Virus record (IMG/VR): IMGVR_UViG_3300020198_000099
Coordinates: 1-24,451 of that record
Source: a virus
Length of the DNA: 24,451 nucleotides
Direction: 5' to 3' (one strand)
Part shown: piece by piece, positions 18,601-23,031 of the stretch
How positions within the stretch are numbered: position 1 is the stretch's first letter
Layout: each line of letters opens with the position of its first letter
Position numbers and translations under genes: made by a program
The notes under the pieces: model-generated
What the model saw: only the letters and a program-made list of their open reading frames with translations
Told to the model about the DNA's origin: nothing
Database searches by the model: none

Positions 18601-21469
18601 CATAGGTAATTGTAAGATCTTTTACTTGAGTTAAACCATGCGAACCAAAGATAAGAATATCTTCATTACGCATAACCTGAATGCTTAGATTTCTAGCATA
18701 TTCAAATGCGCGAATAGTCTGTGCCTCTTCACCAGCAACATGAGCCCCACTTTCATATAGATATGCTGCATCCCAGGTGTCTTCATTTCCACCATATGCT
18801 AAACTCTCTGCAACTGCTTCTATTACATCTATAATATCATCAATACAATCTTGGGGATTGCCTGTTGGTGTTACAAATCCAGGAAAATCAAGAAGCATTT
18901 TTTGATATGCTTCTTGAGCGATGAAATTTTTGTTTGTAAGAATTAAGTTACGAGCATCTCCAAAACGATCTGCTACAAGTTTTTTTTCAGAGAAAACTGC
19001 TTTCTGACCTAATTCAATTGTAGTAGCATTAACAACTCTTTTAACATAAGTATTGTCTGGAATAACAGGAGATGCTGGTCTAACCGCGCCAGGATTTAGT
19101 TTACCATTAGTAAATTTAGATGGATCATAGTCAGCAACTGTCATACCCTGAACGATTCCAGTAGTATCACCAACATTTACAATAGCAGATCCAGATGTTG
19201 TAGCTACATTAGTGCGTAAATAATCAAAATTACGCATTGCTGCAATAGCAAGATCTCTTGCATAAGCATATGCTTCAAGCGACTCGCTTAATTCAGAACC
19301 AATATATGATAAAGAATATCCAACATAATATGATTCAGCAGCTTGGATTGTATTGATGTTTCCACCAAGTCTTAAGTCTTGTATAGTAGCATCAATAAGA
19401 TATCCAATGTCTCTCTTACACTTTTGGATATCAATATTTGGTTTAATTAAAAGATATGGATATTTACCAAGAATATAACCATATGCTTCTTCTTGGATAA
19501 ACTCTTTGTTATCTTCAATTCTATTGGCAGAATCAAGATTTCTATTGTTTAAAACAATACCACTAGGATTTAGAATTTCTGCAGACGCTGTGTACTTATT
19601 AAATCCAGTTGGAGTCAAAGTAGCATTGAATATGTTTCCAGATCCAGCACTTCTTGGTGTTAATTTAACGTATAATTTTTCATCAGATCTAGCACCAATT
19701 CTGAATCCATTGATTGATGCTGCTGGACGTTTTGCTGGGTTATATGCATCATCATCACCATAATAAATTTTGGTATGATTATTTGTATCATTAGATGCTT
19801 TTACATCTAATGTGTAATATGAATTCTTTTTAGTGTTACCAGTAGTTTCTGGAACAATCTGTGGTGGAATAATATCAGTGATATATCCGCCTTTATCTTG
19901 GTTGAAAGCAAATCCTTTGAAACCAATAGCGTGCAGAGAAGTATTACCAAAGTTAGAGTTGGAGTTGGTGATTGACATATCACCACCGCTTTCCATTAAG
20001 AAGTGATCAGCAAAACCAACAGCAAAGATTGATACGCACTGAATGAAAGCATCTTCTGTAGCACGAACGTGGAAGTTTCTCCAGTCATCTTTCCAGTATG
20101 CATCTCCCTTAGTATGATATGGAACAGTAGCAAACGCATCAGTTAATGATGCTTCATTCCATGTGTTAGTAAACTCATCGTATCTGATAAATGATCTATC
20201 ATCTTTTTGTAGAGAAACGCCAGTATACTGAGCGATAACCATGGATTTGAATCCAGTGGCTTTTAGACCATTTGCCCAGATACCACAAATGCCCCAGGTA
20301 GAGCGAATTGATACGTTAAAGACATATGGAGAGGCAGATTCAACAGAATCAACTTCTGCTTTAACAACTGCGTTTGCACTTAATCCATTTTGAGCTGTAT
20401 ATAATGTTCCACTAACAAGACTTGCCGTTGTTCCAAGTGCAGCAACAGTTCCAGGAAGCTGATAACTAAACTTCCTCGCATCAATAACATCAATTTCATC
20501 AACTGGAAAAGTACCATTCAATTGATCATCAAGACCATTGTTCTCAATTGCGATGAATTGATTTTTAAAATATCCGTGATTGACTTTTGTTGTTAACTCA
20601 ACAGTAATTGTTCCCGCTGGCGAAGAATCCGTACACTTAATGCTCTCAATAGCACGAATATCTGAAAGAGGACCGACAATTCTATTTTCTTGAATTCTTG
20701 GAGAAAATTCACCAGGATCGTCAATTGTTGGTTGATATTGCGAAAATGCCTTTGCAATTTTGCGATAATAAAGACCTAGTTCCTCTTCATCTGCATATTC
20801 AAATACAGTTAATTTGTGGTGAGAATAATTAGGAATTGCTAACTCATCCCACTGTCCATTTTGATAATAAACTTTACCAATTCCTTCAGTGGTGTCATAT
20901 AGTGGTGAAGATGGTTCAAGATCACCATCTTTAATAGTAAATTGCCAGAAATAGCAAGCACCAGTTACGTTAAAGATCGCAGAACGCTTCTCAAGTTTAT
21001 CTGCAGGGTCTGGAACATATAGAGGACGAACAACTGTTCTACGAAGATCGTAACCAACAAGAGAGGAACCTCTTGGAAGAATTGCACCACCTTCAGTATT
21101 ATTAAATTTATAAAGAACGTTATTTGGATCAGAAATATCTAAATTTGAATTATCAGTCCACTCGTTTAATGCCTGATTAAATCCAAACGCAGAAATGCTG
21201 GTTGTATCAACTAAACCAGGACGGTTATCAATATAGTGATTGCCAGGCATCAGCATAATGCTGAACTGGTCAAAGCGATCATTATCAATTCCTGGCAAAT
21301 AGGAATATCTTGCAATTTCTAAGAAAGCACGTTGGATAGACTTAAATGGTCTAATTGGTGAATTGCCCCTGTTATTAAGTTCATCTGATGCGTTAAAATC
21401 ATCAGGAGAAACATAAAGGTACTTACCAGTTTTTGAACTGATAAGATTATCAAGTCTTGTCAAAGCCAT
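9647..21469 (-). CDS. Giant virion fibre-like structural protein (3940 aa)
   Basis: One uninterrupted frame of 3940 codons, about half of the window, of a kind known from T4-like cyanophages as very long putative tail-fibre or baseplate-associated proteins. The N-terminus has RPFKSIQRAFLEIARYSYLPG (40-60) followed by beta-rich sequence. I see a degenerate helical unit at about 655-770, four tandem units of 129-130 aa at 835-1352, and four cysteine-led units of 36 aa at 1352-1495. After these come long beta-helix-like stretches rich in Asn, Gly, Thr and Asp (for example GDTTTADQFIYIGGD), and a compact C-terminal domain of about 140 aa ending in GWWLAEL. There is no signal peptide, protease or enzyme motif. 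The ATG at 21469 is preceded by a late promoter at 21511-21518. It heads the fibre operon and is followed after 6 bases by a collar protein. A long fibre or whisker-like structure is likely; the attachment point is unknown. Confidence 0.85.
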   Translation of the reverse strand: MALTRLDNLISSKTGKYLYVSPDDFNASDELNNRGNSPIRPFKSIQRAFLEIARYSYLPGIDNDRFDQFSIMLMPGNHYIDNRPGLVDTTSISAFGFNQALNEWTDNSNLDISDPNNVLYKFNNTEGGAILPRGSSLVGYDLRRTVVRPLYVPDPADKLEKRSAIFNVTGACYFWQFTIKDGDLEPSSPLYDTTEGIGKVYYQNGQWDELAIPNYSHHKLTVFEYADEEELGLYYRKIAKAFSQYQPTIDDPGEFSPRIQENRIVGPLSDIRAIESIKCTDSSPAGTITVELTTKVNHGYFKNQFIAIENNGLDDQLNGTFPVDEIDVIDARKFSYQLPGTVAALGTTASLVSGTLYTAQNGLSANAVVKAEVDSVESASPYVFNVSIRSTWGICGIWANGLKATGFKSMVIAQYTGVSLQKDDRSFIRYDEFTNTWNEASLTDAFATVPYHTKGDAYWKDDWRNFHVRATEDAFIQCVSIFAVGFADHFLMESGGDMSITNSNSNFGNTSLHAIGFKGFAFNQDKGGYITDIIPPQIVPETTGNTKKNSYYTLDVKASNDTNNHTKIYYGDDDAYNPAKRPAASINGFRIGARSDEKLYVKLTPRSAGSGNIFNATLTPTGFNKYTASAEILNPSGIVLNNRNLDSANRIEDNKEFIQEEAYGYILGKYPYLLIKPNIDIQKCKRDIGYLIDATIQDLRLGGNINTIQAAESYYVGYSLSYIGSELSESLEAYAYARDLAIAAMRNFDYLRTNVATTSGSAIVNVGDTTGIVQGMTVADYDPSKFTNGKLNPGAVRPASPVIPDNTYVKRVVNATTIELGQKAVFSEKKLVADRFGDARNLILTNKNFIAQEAYQKMLLDFPGFVTPTGNPQDCIDDIIDVIEAVAESLAYGGNEDTWDAAYLYESGAHVAGEEAQTIRAFEYARNLSIQVMRNEDILIFGSHGLTQVKDLTITYDAPDPVADRNADARNLILSNKNLIAAEAYARMLVQYPGFVTPTGNPQDCIDDIIDVLEAVADNVAYGGNDKTYECASIYVKGAHVAGEEAQTIFAFNQAKEMAIQAMRNQKILIIGSHGLTQVKDLTITYDQPEPVVDRFGDARNLILSNKNLIAAESYARMLTKNPGFVTPTGNPQDCIDDIKDFVEEVSYNLAFGGNDRVLEMINLYIQGAHVAGEEAQTIDAFNFARDLMIQAMRNEKILVVGSHGFNQVYDTSITYNSPTPIDNKSADAKNLILSNKNFIAEIALGRMLESYPGFSVPTGSVNCLDDIKDMITVVAHNLAYGGNDLVWDAANLYAAGAHVAGEEAQTITAFNFARDLMIQAMRNESITVGGHTTLTQIFDNTITVDTTTPTCQSQAAAITSLVDLLTDTISTPTSLYSVSRSISAGSCENVKSTITTLTQIVTTAIANPLSIAGITKTTSVGSCNDVRTTIITLFGILTNAIVTPSSLSLIQRNLSNGSCQNVASSITTLYGILINTLSNPGYLQSIERIDTPLGLAFGPSVNANATTTNTYLYFDLPIGVYATTIPTTDDTITQAPEYPECSDVSNTIRQYFDNIAIIIQTGLNTVPRNEPTQLTNLLAARATVWTLQTGVGSNPHNLETGTPVRLVPRPRYDIVTQKYVDVDKRKVRLPNGFETNEKYYVIAPGRITTPKDYSATTVFNGSDQTKIMLASSKENAAAGIYIHSAEVEAIDPDVEIDIYQFVLDENYDLHQYSCVLDIGQGAVGSGIRTDVPHIFDVPFGNITGHQVFFRANEGGNLPLVGSNYASDPAVADSNGRIRADKFFWARYQNKKVFTVHLSKADAIADQNPITWQPGTYDFSVFADKRRAPVRFDPSYANPNTSPTIYGKWYMQVEDHSSNGNDPEYEYNILTRFHEAAYSDLSGQNKTNDSWFERINDERDALQRIYRLRYVIPEYLQAVRDPINGFTIKMRKDDTRKLLPQRILLKPVSGSVTKASFYNPVQPNEKIGYTDANFNDVTLGLSRDSAYDPYKRDIVGTTQYAKIIETTNYVSMTIESGRYITQNNKEYLELTVFDLGIQNLGLLNENFITVKITAPQGGNFVANKTQSLNSVNRVDWFGNSSGYAFIHAVMNVPGTSDWYMILKGISGKIDYSQFTNTRFAQGAVFADLLGDEDFGKSLYIKDLIAKGYPEYYYRQNGSKVYTITPGDIITDDANIQYYVASVEDTGELEDTFYIFDVEEIQRRIYGQQEGIYYLTAVRGNISPYPTGAGSKENFRNMKFSQPISKLYPLNYKNDPLWFKQLDATLVDPPATFSAADNYTHGLVRVNDFKGSMTKEMVTDFISQPALSDNTYTQVSSVIDNRIRAQKGNASSGSEDRLIPIAGDSTVVVDQRLYVELRRPSIARAGNHTFEYLGFGPGNYSTGLPARQEIVLTPTQDFYAQSKKQDGGLVFYTGLNSNGDLYIGNRKIDAITGEEEFLESASLVDSDDDTEDIGNLTTTFDVPVTFNQYITVNGGDNQDLMSTFNSPVTINVLGKIRDSSLTIISNVSPSDGDDPTLDKTAQFLNQDTKGDIIISKNRIAASIFQFNPRGSNGAAQSYKIQNHVVSSLGSNITPNQSGLYGVPGSDGTALNASQAVLYGSKVPLSGDILLKGSEVGQSGSLGWIYANFFENVPSANIANLTMDGSNVIIINWSNNLSNTQVGITSGSQIRISNFSDSAFNGLWQIITSSFNPSASNCKIAIIEAKGNVDNDNPRLWSTEVALGNGVLMEYSTSSWKEVGVLGAESIRTDTDTIGDYKLGINTVARSAHSSYQTAFVDVDTDPRANLDVVGNAYISGKKTDDYLDHATFAARDKESVRDALVVGGNSASINQYATLRVSTEGNATIAEAGRTPSAGLVGINATDAQLDHALVVVGDSRFTEDAKFQRDITVYTDGGSQTGEIRTGITTGTFNLVTDSTFTGTLNIGNKASTISIGDTTTADQFIYIGGDCLHSNIFIGDTPDTNTNISKIEIGGAYNNNESLSYTLINNKAFKVAGDFQLGTKRGLNDTVKLTSTAGTVEFFSGNSATTVLDFATNASNITIGGQGGSTTIRNNLIVDSTLRVNSDITLCGGFASYSFTAFRAQMGSTAFQHATGIIGNNIFNSNVDIVDVLRVPSTSDVYNELDTAGSGDWGSVDYQEAITQIPGTVEPTLLPALTGKKYYLPLKFSPYDSNGNQYFTENDILLLDTPESSTQHPEFLKIVSLPRISTAPYYIVVERQPFGTFTKIKTNHTDTSAIYKCIVQFDATWTTQLIDGTGTNTDKENVYLSQFGGTIDIDDYLIIDRADGIPANDGVDNQGEVFKVDTILDQVAKKFMIKNGCDTSSENIVFEIESTTGDTTINGDLEVNGSLNLNGICGSSTGIYPSPDPSTDNHLSLSNPDGIVWDVNMCNGDMRVGSLIGRVFAISQYWGSSALAHTVGTSKIHSYRFDKQTMQTNGPLTSVTVGFVKDDFNIPVDDIEFFQKGDLVLIYNGSTQAEIIIITDNPFVSNNQGYLPTIYNAQYLASIYPNGGRGAEQTGKQNWNAGAVVVKIRKYINTTTVADPIPATGRSAAPSPNTNPNKLQIKFEDHRLVAQKLDTDHFFRIVSGNTVNSDGKNTTQEWFWADSIDGNNSSYGVRLAKATQSASQATTGAFTSFAGGGSTTIFDEVNVWGGEFRIYGSDGQTLIFNISNDDDHPGDGAILDPKTNKSGLWIKGGGTFLDDLQVRYDTCEANGVCTDDIVFQVFNNTGSVDMGEKLYVKGKVVPNSIGDSGTAVLHIDNLGGAGTGGTVGPKDFIMYQDGSIDAFGINRYFTRNGGRRYTYVEQSLTGIGQTQTNPLQPNNNYLINNPSGTNMVVYLPATAETGDVIRFVEISGNLSYNTTLVIRALKVSNQAVAIQGDLTGSKIQAGAGQLTTAWDSGELIVQTRNASFGLIYVGPTDAAGDPNASSIPSNLRGWWLAEL
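16985..17416 (-). repeat. Four 36-aa cysteine-led tandem repeats in the giant protein
   Basis: The four units begin at cysteine codons starting at 17416, 17308, 17200 and 17092, exactly 108 bases apart. The pattern is C-x-x-V-x-x-x-I-x-x-L-x-x-I-(L/V)-x-x-x-(I/L)-x-x-P, ending in S-x-G-S before the next cysteine (CENVKSTITTLTQIV, CNDVRTTIITLFGIL, CQNVASSITTLYGIL). A fifth, out-of-register relative (CSDVSNTIRQYFDNI) follows at about 16846. They follow directly on the 130-aa repeats. Confidence 0.85.
17414..18967 (-). repeat. Four tandem 129-130 aa repeats in the giant protein
   Basis: Units start at 18967, 18577, 18187 and 17800, a period of 390, 390 and 387 bases. Each has DARNLIL(S/T)NKN(F/L)IA, PGFVTPTGNPQDCIDDI, (A/F)GGND, the near-invariant AHVAGEEAQTI, and MRNxxI followed by a GSHG loop. 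They look largely alpha-helical, unlike the rest of the fibre. A more diverged copy lies before them at about 19150-19510 (EDNKEFIQEEAYGYIL, AYAYARDLAIAAMRN). Confidence 0.92.
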
Positions 21470-21489
21470 ATTTTCCCAACCGTTGCGGT

Positions 21490-21506
21490 GTCTAAGATCT
21501 GATCTC
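21490..21506. repeat. Near-palindrome in the giant gene leader
   Basis: The minus-strand sequence CTGAGATCAGATCTTAG is an 8-base inverted repeat around one central base with one G-T pair. It begins 4 bases after the late promoter element and ends about 20 bases before the ATG at 21469, so it lies at or just after the expected transcription start. It could be an operator or a leader hairpin. Confidence 0.4.
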
Positions 21507-21510
21507 AGAT

Positions 21511-21518
21511 TATTTATA
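21511..21518 (-). promoter_or_regulatory. T4-type late promoter ahead of the giant fibre gene
   Basis: The minus strand reads TATAAATA exactly, the late promoter element recognised in T4-like phages by the phage sigma factor gp55 with host RNA polymerase. It lies 42 bases ahead of the ATG at 21469, in the short gap between the tRNA cluster and the fibre operon. This placement fits late, virion-assembly expression of the giant protein and the collar proteins behind it. Confidence 0.75.
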
Positions 21519-21536
21519 CAACTCTAGGGGGCGATA

Positions 21537-21608
21537 TGGGAAATGGTGGACTTGAACCACCGACCGCACGATTATCAGTCGTGTGCTCTACCACTGAGCT
21601 AATCTCCC
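21537..21608 (-). tRNA. tRNA-Ile (anticodon GAT)
   Basis: A complete cloverleaf. Acceptor stem GGGAGAT pairs with ATTTCCC, discriminator A, D-arm AGCTCAGTGGTAGAGC, anticodon stem CACGA/TCGTG with loop CTGATAA, and T-arm GGTGG-TTCAAGT-CCACC. The anticodon GAT reads ATC and ATT isoleucine codons. No CCA is encoded. It lies directly next to a second isoleucine tRNA and is the last gene of the tRNA region before the late promoter. Confidence 0.96.
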
Positions 21609-21611
21609 TGG

Positions 21612-21683
21612 TAGGACTGCAGGGAATTGAACCCCGTTCACACCGTTATAAGCAGTGGGCCTTAACCAATAGGCGACAGTCCC
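21612..21683 (-). tRNA. tRNA-Ile (anticodon TAT)
   Basis: Acceptor GGGACTG pairs with CAGTCCT (first pair G-T), discriminator A. Anticodon stem CACTG/CGGTG with loop CTTATAA gives anticodon TAT, which reads the ATA isoleucine codon directly. T-arm GGGG-TTCAATT-CCCTG is slightly irregular. Most bacteria read ATA with a lysidine-modified CAT tRNA, so a TAT isoleucine tRNA is unusual. It is separated from tRNA-Ile(GAT) by only 3 bases. Confidence 0.92.
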
Positions 21684-21687
21684 ACAA

Positions 21688-21759
21688 CTCCCGAGGCGGG
21701 ATTTGAACCTGCGACCAAACGATTAACAGTCGTCCGCTCTGCCGCTGAGCTACTCGGGA
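21688..21759 (-). tRNA. tRNA-Asn (anticodon GTT)
   Basis: A complete cloverleaf. Acceptor TCCCGAG pairs with CTCGGGA, discriminator G, D-arm AGCTCAGCGGCAGAGC, anticodon stem GACGA/TCGTT with loop CTGTTAA, and a T-arm with TTCAAAT. Anticodon GTT reads asparagine AAC and AAT. Four bases separate it from tRNA-Ile(TAT), so the three tRNAs are probably cut from one transcript. CCA is not encoded. Confidence 0.96.
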
Positions 21760-21765
21760 ATGAAG

Positions 21766-21924
21766 TTAGTTGTGTTTTTGATATTCTAGCTTAATCCAGT
21801 TTAGAAGAGTAATGTATTGACTAATCTTTTCTGGATTTGGAGTGTGATATGTCTTCATAGAAGCAATGTAAAATTCAATTGCTTGAATGGTCATAGCACG
21901 ATCTGTTTGAGAAATTAAAGACAT
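21766..21924 (-). CDS. Unknown 52-aa protein between tRNA genes
   Basis: A small ORF from ATG at 21924 to TAA at 21766-21768. It encodes MSLISQTDRAMTIQAIEFYI and continues through a helix-rich tail ending in YQKHN. It has no cysteines, membrane segment or known motif, and looks like one or two amphipathic helices. It fills the gap between tRNA-Ala and tRNA-Asn almost completely, with a 6-base gap to tRNA-Asn, which supports its being a real gene. There is no clear Shine-Dalgarno sequence. Function unknown. Confidence 0.6.
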   Translation of the reverse strand: MSLISQTDRAMTIQAIEFYIASMKTYHTPNPEKISQYITLLNWIKLEYQKHN

Positions 21925-21942
21925 AATAGAATAAAGAACTCA

Positions 21943-22015
21943 TGGAGAATAGCGGACTTGAACCGCTGACATCCTGCTTGCAAAGCAGGCGCTCTACCGA
22001 CTGAGCTAATTCCCC
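21943..22015 (-). tRNA. tRNA-Ala (anticodon TGC)
   Basis: A complete cloverleaf. Acceptor GGGGAAT pairs with ATTCTCC with a G-T pair at the third position, the classic alanine identity element, and discriminator A. Anticodon stem CCTGC/GCAGG with loop TTTGCAA gives TGC. T-arm AGCGG-TTCAAGT-CCGCT. It directly abuts the stop codon of the 62-aa gene before it. Confidence 0.97.
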
Positions 22016-22204
22016 CTATTGTTTCTCAACAGTACACTCAAAAGGAAGTGTTTTAGCAACAGATTCTGCTTTTGCTTTTGTAGAAAAAGTACATGCTTGT
22101 GTTTTATCAATAGACCATCTATTTTCTTCAACAAAATAAATTGATCCAGAAACAAGAGAAGAAGTTTCTTCTGCAGTAATAATCCAATTATACTTATTAG
22201 CCAT
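22016..22204 (-). CDS. Unknown 62-aa protein between tmRNA and tRNA-Ala
   Basis: From ATG at 22204 to TAG at 22016-22018, encoding a protein that begins MANKYNWIITAEETSSLVSG and continues with SIYFVEENRWSIDKTQACTF and a Lys/Ala-rich helix. It looks like a small beta-beta-alpha domain. I do not recognise it. An upstream GTG at 22243 would extend the frame by 13 residues but would run into the structured 3' end of the tmRNA coding piece, so I prefer the ATG. The stop codon is directly followed by the first base of tRNA-Ala, so RNA processing and translation may compete here. Confidence 0.65.
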   Translation of the reverse strand: MANKYNWIITAEETSSLVSGSIYFVEENRWSIDKTQACTFSTKAKAESVAKTLPFECTVEKQ

Positions 22205-22291
22205 TGTAGTGTAAAAATGAACTGTTGAGGGGAGGCGTTCCACCTCCTTGAGTTATTTGGATAACAAGGCTAACTTAACCCCGATCTCTGT

Positions 22292-22336
22292 CTAGACAGC
22301 AACTGCCTGACGGGAGAATGCAACGATGTTATTCGC
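22292..22336 (-). other. tmRNA tag reading frame and stop
   Basis: The frame GCG AAT AAC ATC GTT GCA through GCA GTT GCT GTC TAG encodes ANNIVAFSRQAVAV and a stop at 22292-22294. The resume codon is taken as GCG at 22334-22336. GCA one codon earlier (22337-22339) is equally possible. The ANNIV-FSRQA core agrees with the tag type I recall for marine Synechococcus, but the end differs: it stops in AVAV rather than a VAA-type terminus. Confidence 0.75.
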
Positions 22337-22483
22337 TGCGGTTGCGATGTTTTTGGCATCTATTTTGTGCTTATCCAAGCAGGTTTCAGTCACGCTCCTA
22401 ACACCCCGTCTAAACCGTGGCATCCCCGTGAATGGAGATGAGGGGAGTTGAACCCCTGTCCGAAATATTGGTGGCGTCACCTA

Positions 22484-22500
22484 TTCCCTCAAAGAGGGAA
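22484..22500 (-). promoter_or_regulatory. Hairpin between tRNA-Thr and the tmRNA acceptor piece
   Basis: TTCCCTCTTTGAGGGAA forms a perfect 7-base stem with a TTT loop, starting one base after the discriminator of tRNA-Thr and just ahead of the tmRNA acceptor piece. It may mark the processing site that separates the two RNAs, or be the 5' hairpin of the acceptor piece. Confidence 0.5.
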
Positions 22501-22574
22501 AGCCACAAGTCGGACTTGAACCGACGACCTACGGTTTACAAAACCGTTGCTCTATCCAGCTGAGCTATAGTGGC
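22501..22574 (-). tRNA. tRNA-Thr (anticodon TGT)
   Basis: Cloverleaf with acceptor GCCACTA and TTGTGGC (the sixth pair is a T-T mismatch), discriminator T, D-arm AGCTCAGCTGGATAGAGC, anticodon stem ACGGT/ACCGT with loop TTTGTAA, and T-arm GTCGG-TTCAAGT-CCGAC. Anticodon TGT reads threonine ACA and related codons. Its first 23 bases overlap the end of the upstream CpeT-family coding frame, and a hairpin directly follows. Confidence 0.93.
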
Positions 22575-23031
22575 GAATAAACTCTAAGTGCCCCCATTCG
22601 GACCCCCAGATTTTTTGTTCTGTCCTCGGATCAATTCCCGAATCCATCACTTTATATGTATTATACCCAAGGATGATGTTGTTTGTCAAATAAGTTGTGA
22701 CACCTTTCCAATTGACCCAACAAGTACAATCCGTATTGTGCCCATAAAACTCATCGCCTATTAACTCAAATATTGTATCGCATCCTTCTTTGTATGTCAA
22801 ACCTTTTTTATCAAAATTTTTGACGCGAAATTTTTCCCCTTCTTGGCAAACTACCATTTGAAATTCCCTGTAAGGATTACTTAACGAGTGATGATAAGAT
22901 TGTTTACCATAAAACCTGTTTTCATCTATTCTTTTATGTGTAATGATAATTCTAGCATATCTTGTAGGATGTTTCATCGCTTGTAAACGATTGTCAAATA
23001 CACCTTCTAGATAATCATGAAACAGAGTCAT
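22552..23031 (-). CDS. cpeT: CpeT-family phycobiliprotein lyase-like protein (copy 1)
   Basis: 159 aa. The layout matches the CpeT/CpcT family: DYLEGVFDNRLQAMKHPTRYA (6-26, the helix with the conserved DNxxQA), a string of beta strands including EGEKFRVKNFD, the GCD-T-F segment (EGCDTIFELIGDEFYG), and the family end DSGIDPRTEQKIWGSEWG. Host CpeT attaches or helps attach phycoerythrobilin to phycoerythrin. Phage versions are shorter than the roughly 200-aa host protein and are presumed to help maintain or reshape light harvesting during infection; whether they are full lyases is not known. It starts inside the 93-aa gene (17-base overlap) and its last 23 bases lie inside tRNA-Thr. It is a diverged paralogue of the protein at 23592-24062. 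Confidence 0.85.
   Translation of the reverse strand: MTLFHDYLEGVFDNRLQAMKHPTRYARIIITHKRIDENRFYGKQSYHHSLSNPYREFQMVVCQEGEKFRVKNFDKKGLTYKEGCDTIFELIGDEFYGHNTDCTCWVNWKGVTTYLTNNIILGYNTYKVMDSGIDPRTEQKIWGSEWGHLEFIRHYSSAG

Larger units (their letters stand above)
22215..22500 (-). ncRNA. ssrA: Circularly permuted (two-piece) tmRNA
   Basis: On the minus strand the acceptor piece comes first: GGACAGGGGTTCAACTCCCC is the T-arm region, then CATCTCC plus discriminator A ends at 22433. After only 5 bases (22428-22432) the coding piece begins at 22427 with GGGGATGCCACGGTTTAGAC, as expected for a tmRNA 5' end. GGGGATG and CATCTCC form a 7-pair acceptor stem with G-T at the third pair, the alanine identity element. 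Next come a pseudoknot-like hairpin (TGCTTGGATAAGCA), a tag frame containing ANNIVAFSRQAVAV and a TAG stop, then hairpins at 22246-22269 and 22231-22247. tmRNA with SmpB frees stalled ribosomes and tags the nascent chain for proteolysis. The permuted, two-piece layout is the form known from marine Synechococcus and Prochlorococcus. The outer ends (about 22215 and 22484-22500) are approximate. Confidence 0.9.

Noticed and set aside
17414-18967. CRISPR array
   Set aside because: The direct repeats are 390 bases long, lie in frame within a coding sequence and vary mainly at silent sites. They are protein repeats, not short repeats with spacers.
22205-22243. GTG start at 22243 for the 62-aa protein, preceded by an AAGGAGG stretch
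   Set aside because: The AAGGAGG touches the GTG without the needed spacing, and these bases form hairpins that belong to the tmRNA coding piece.
22292-22480. A 62-codon minus-strand frame ending in AANNIVAFSRQAVAV
   Set aside because: It spans the tmRNA acceptor piece, the intervening bases and the tag. Only the tag part is translated, by the tmRNA mechanism, so it is not a protein gene.
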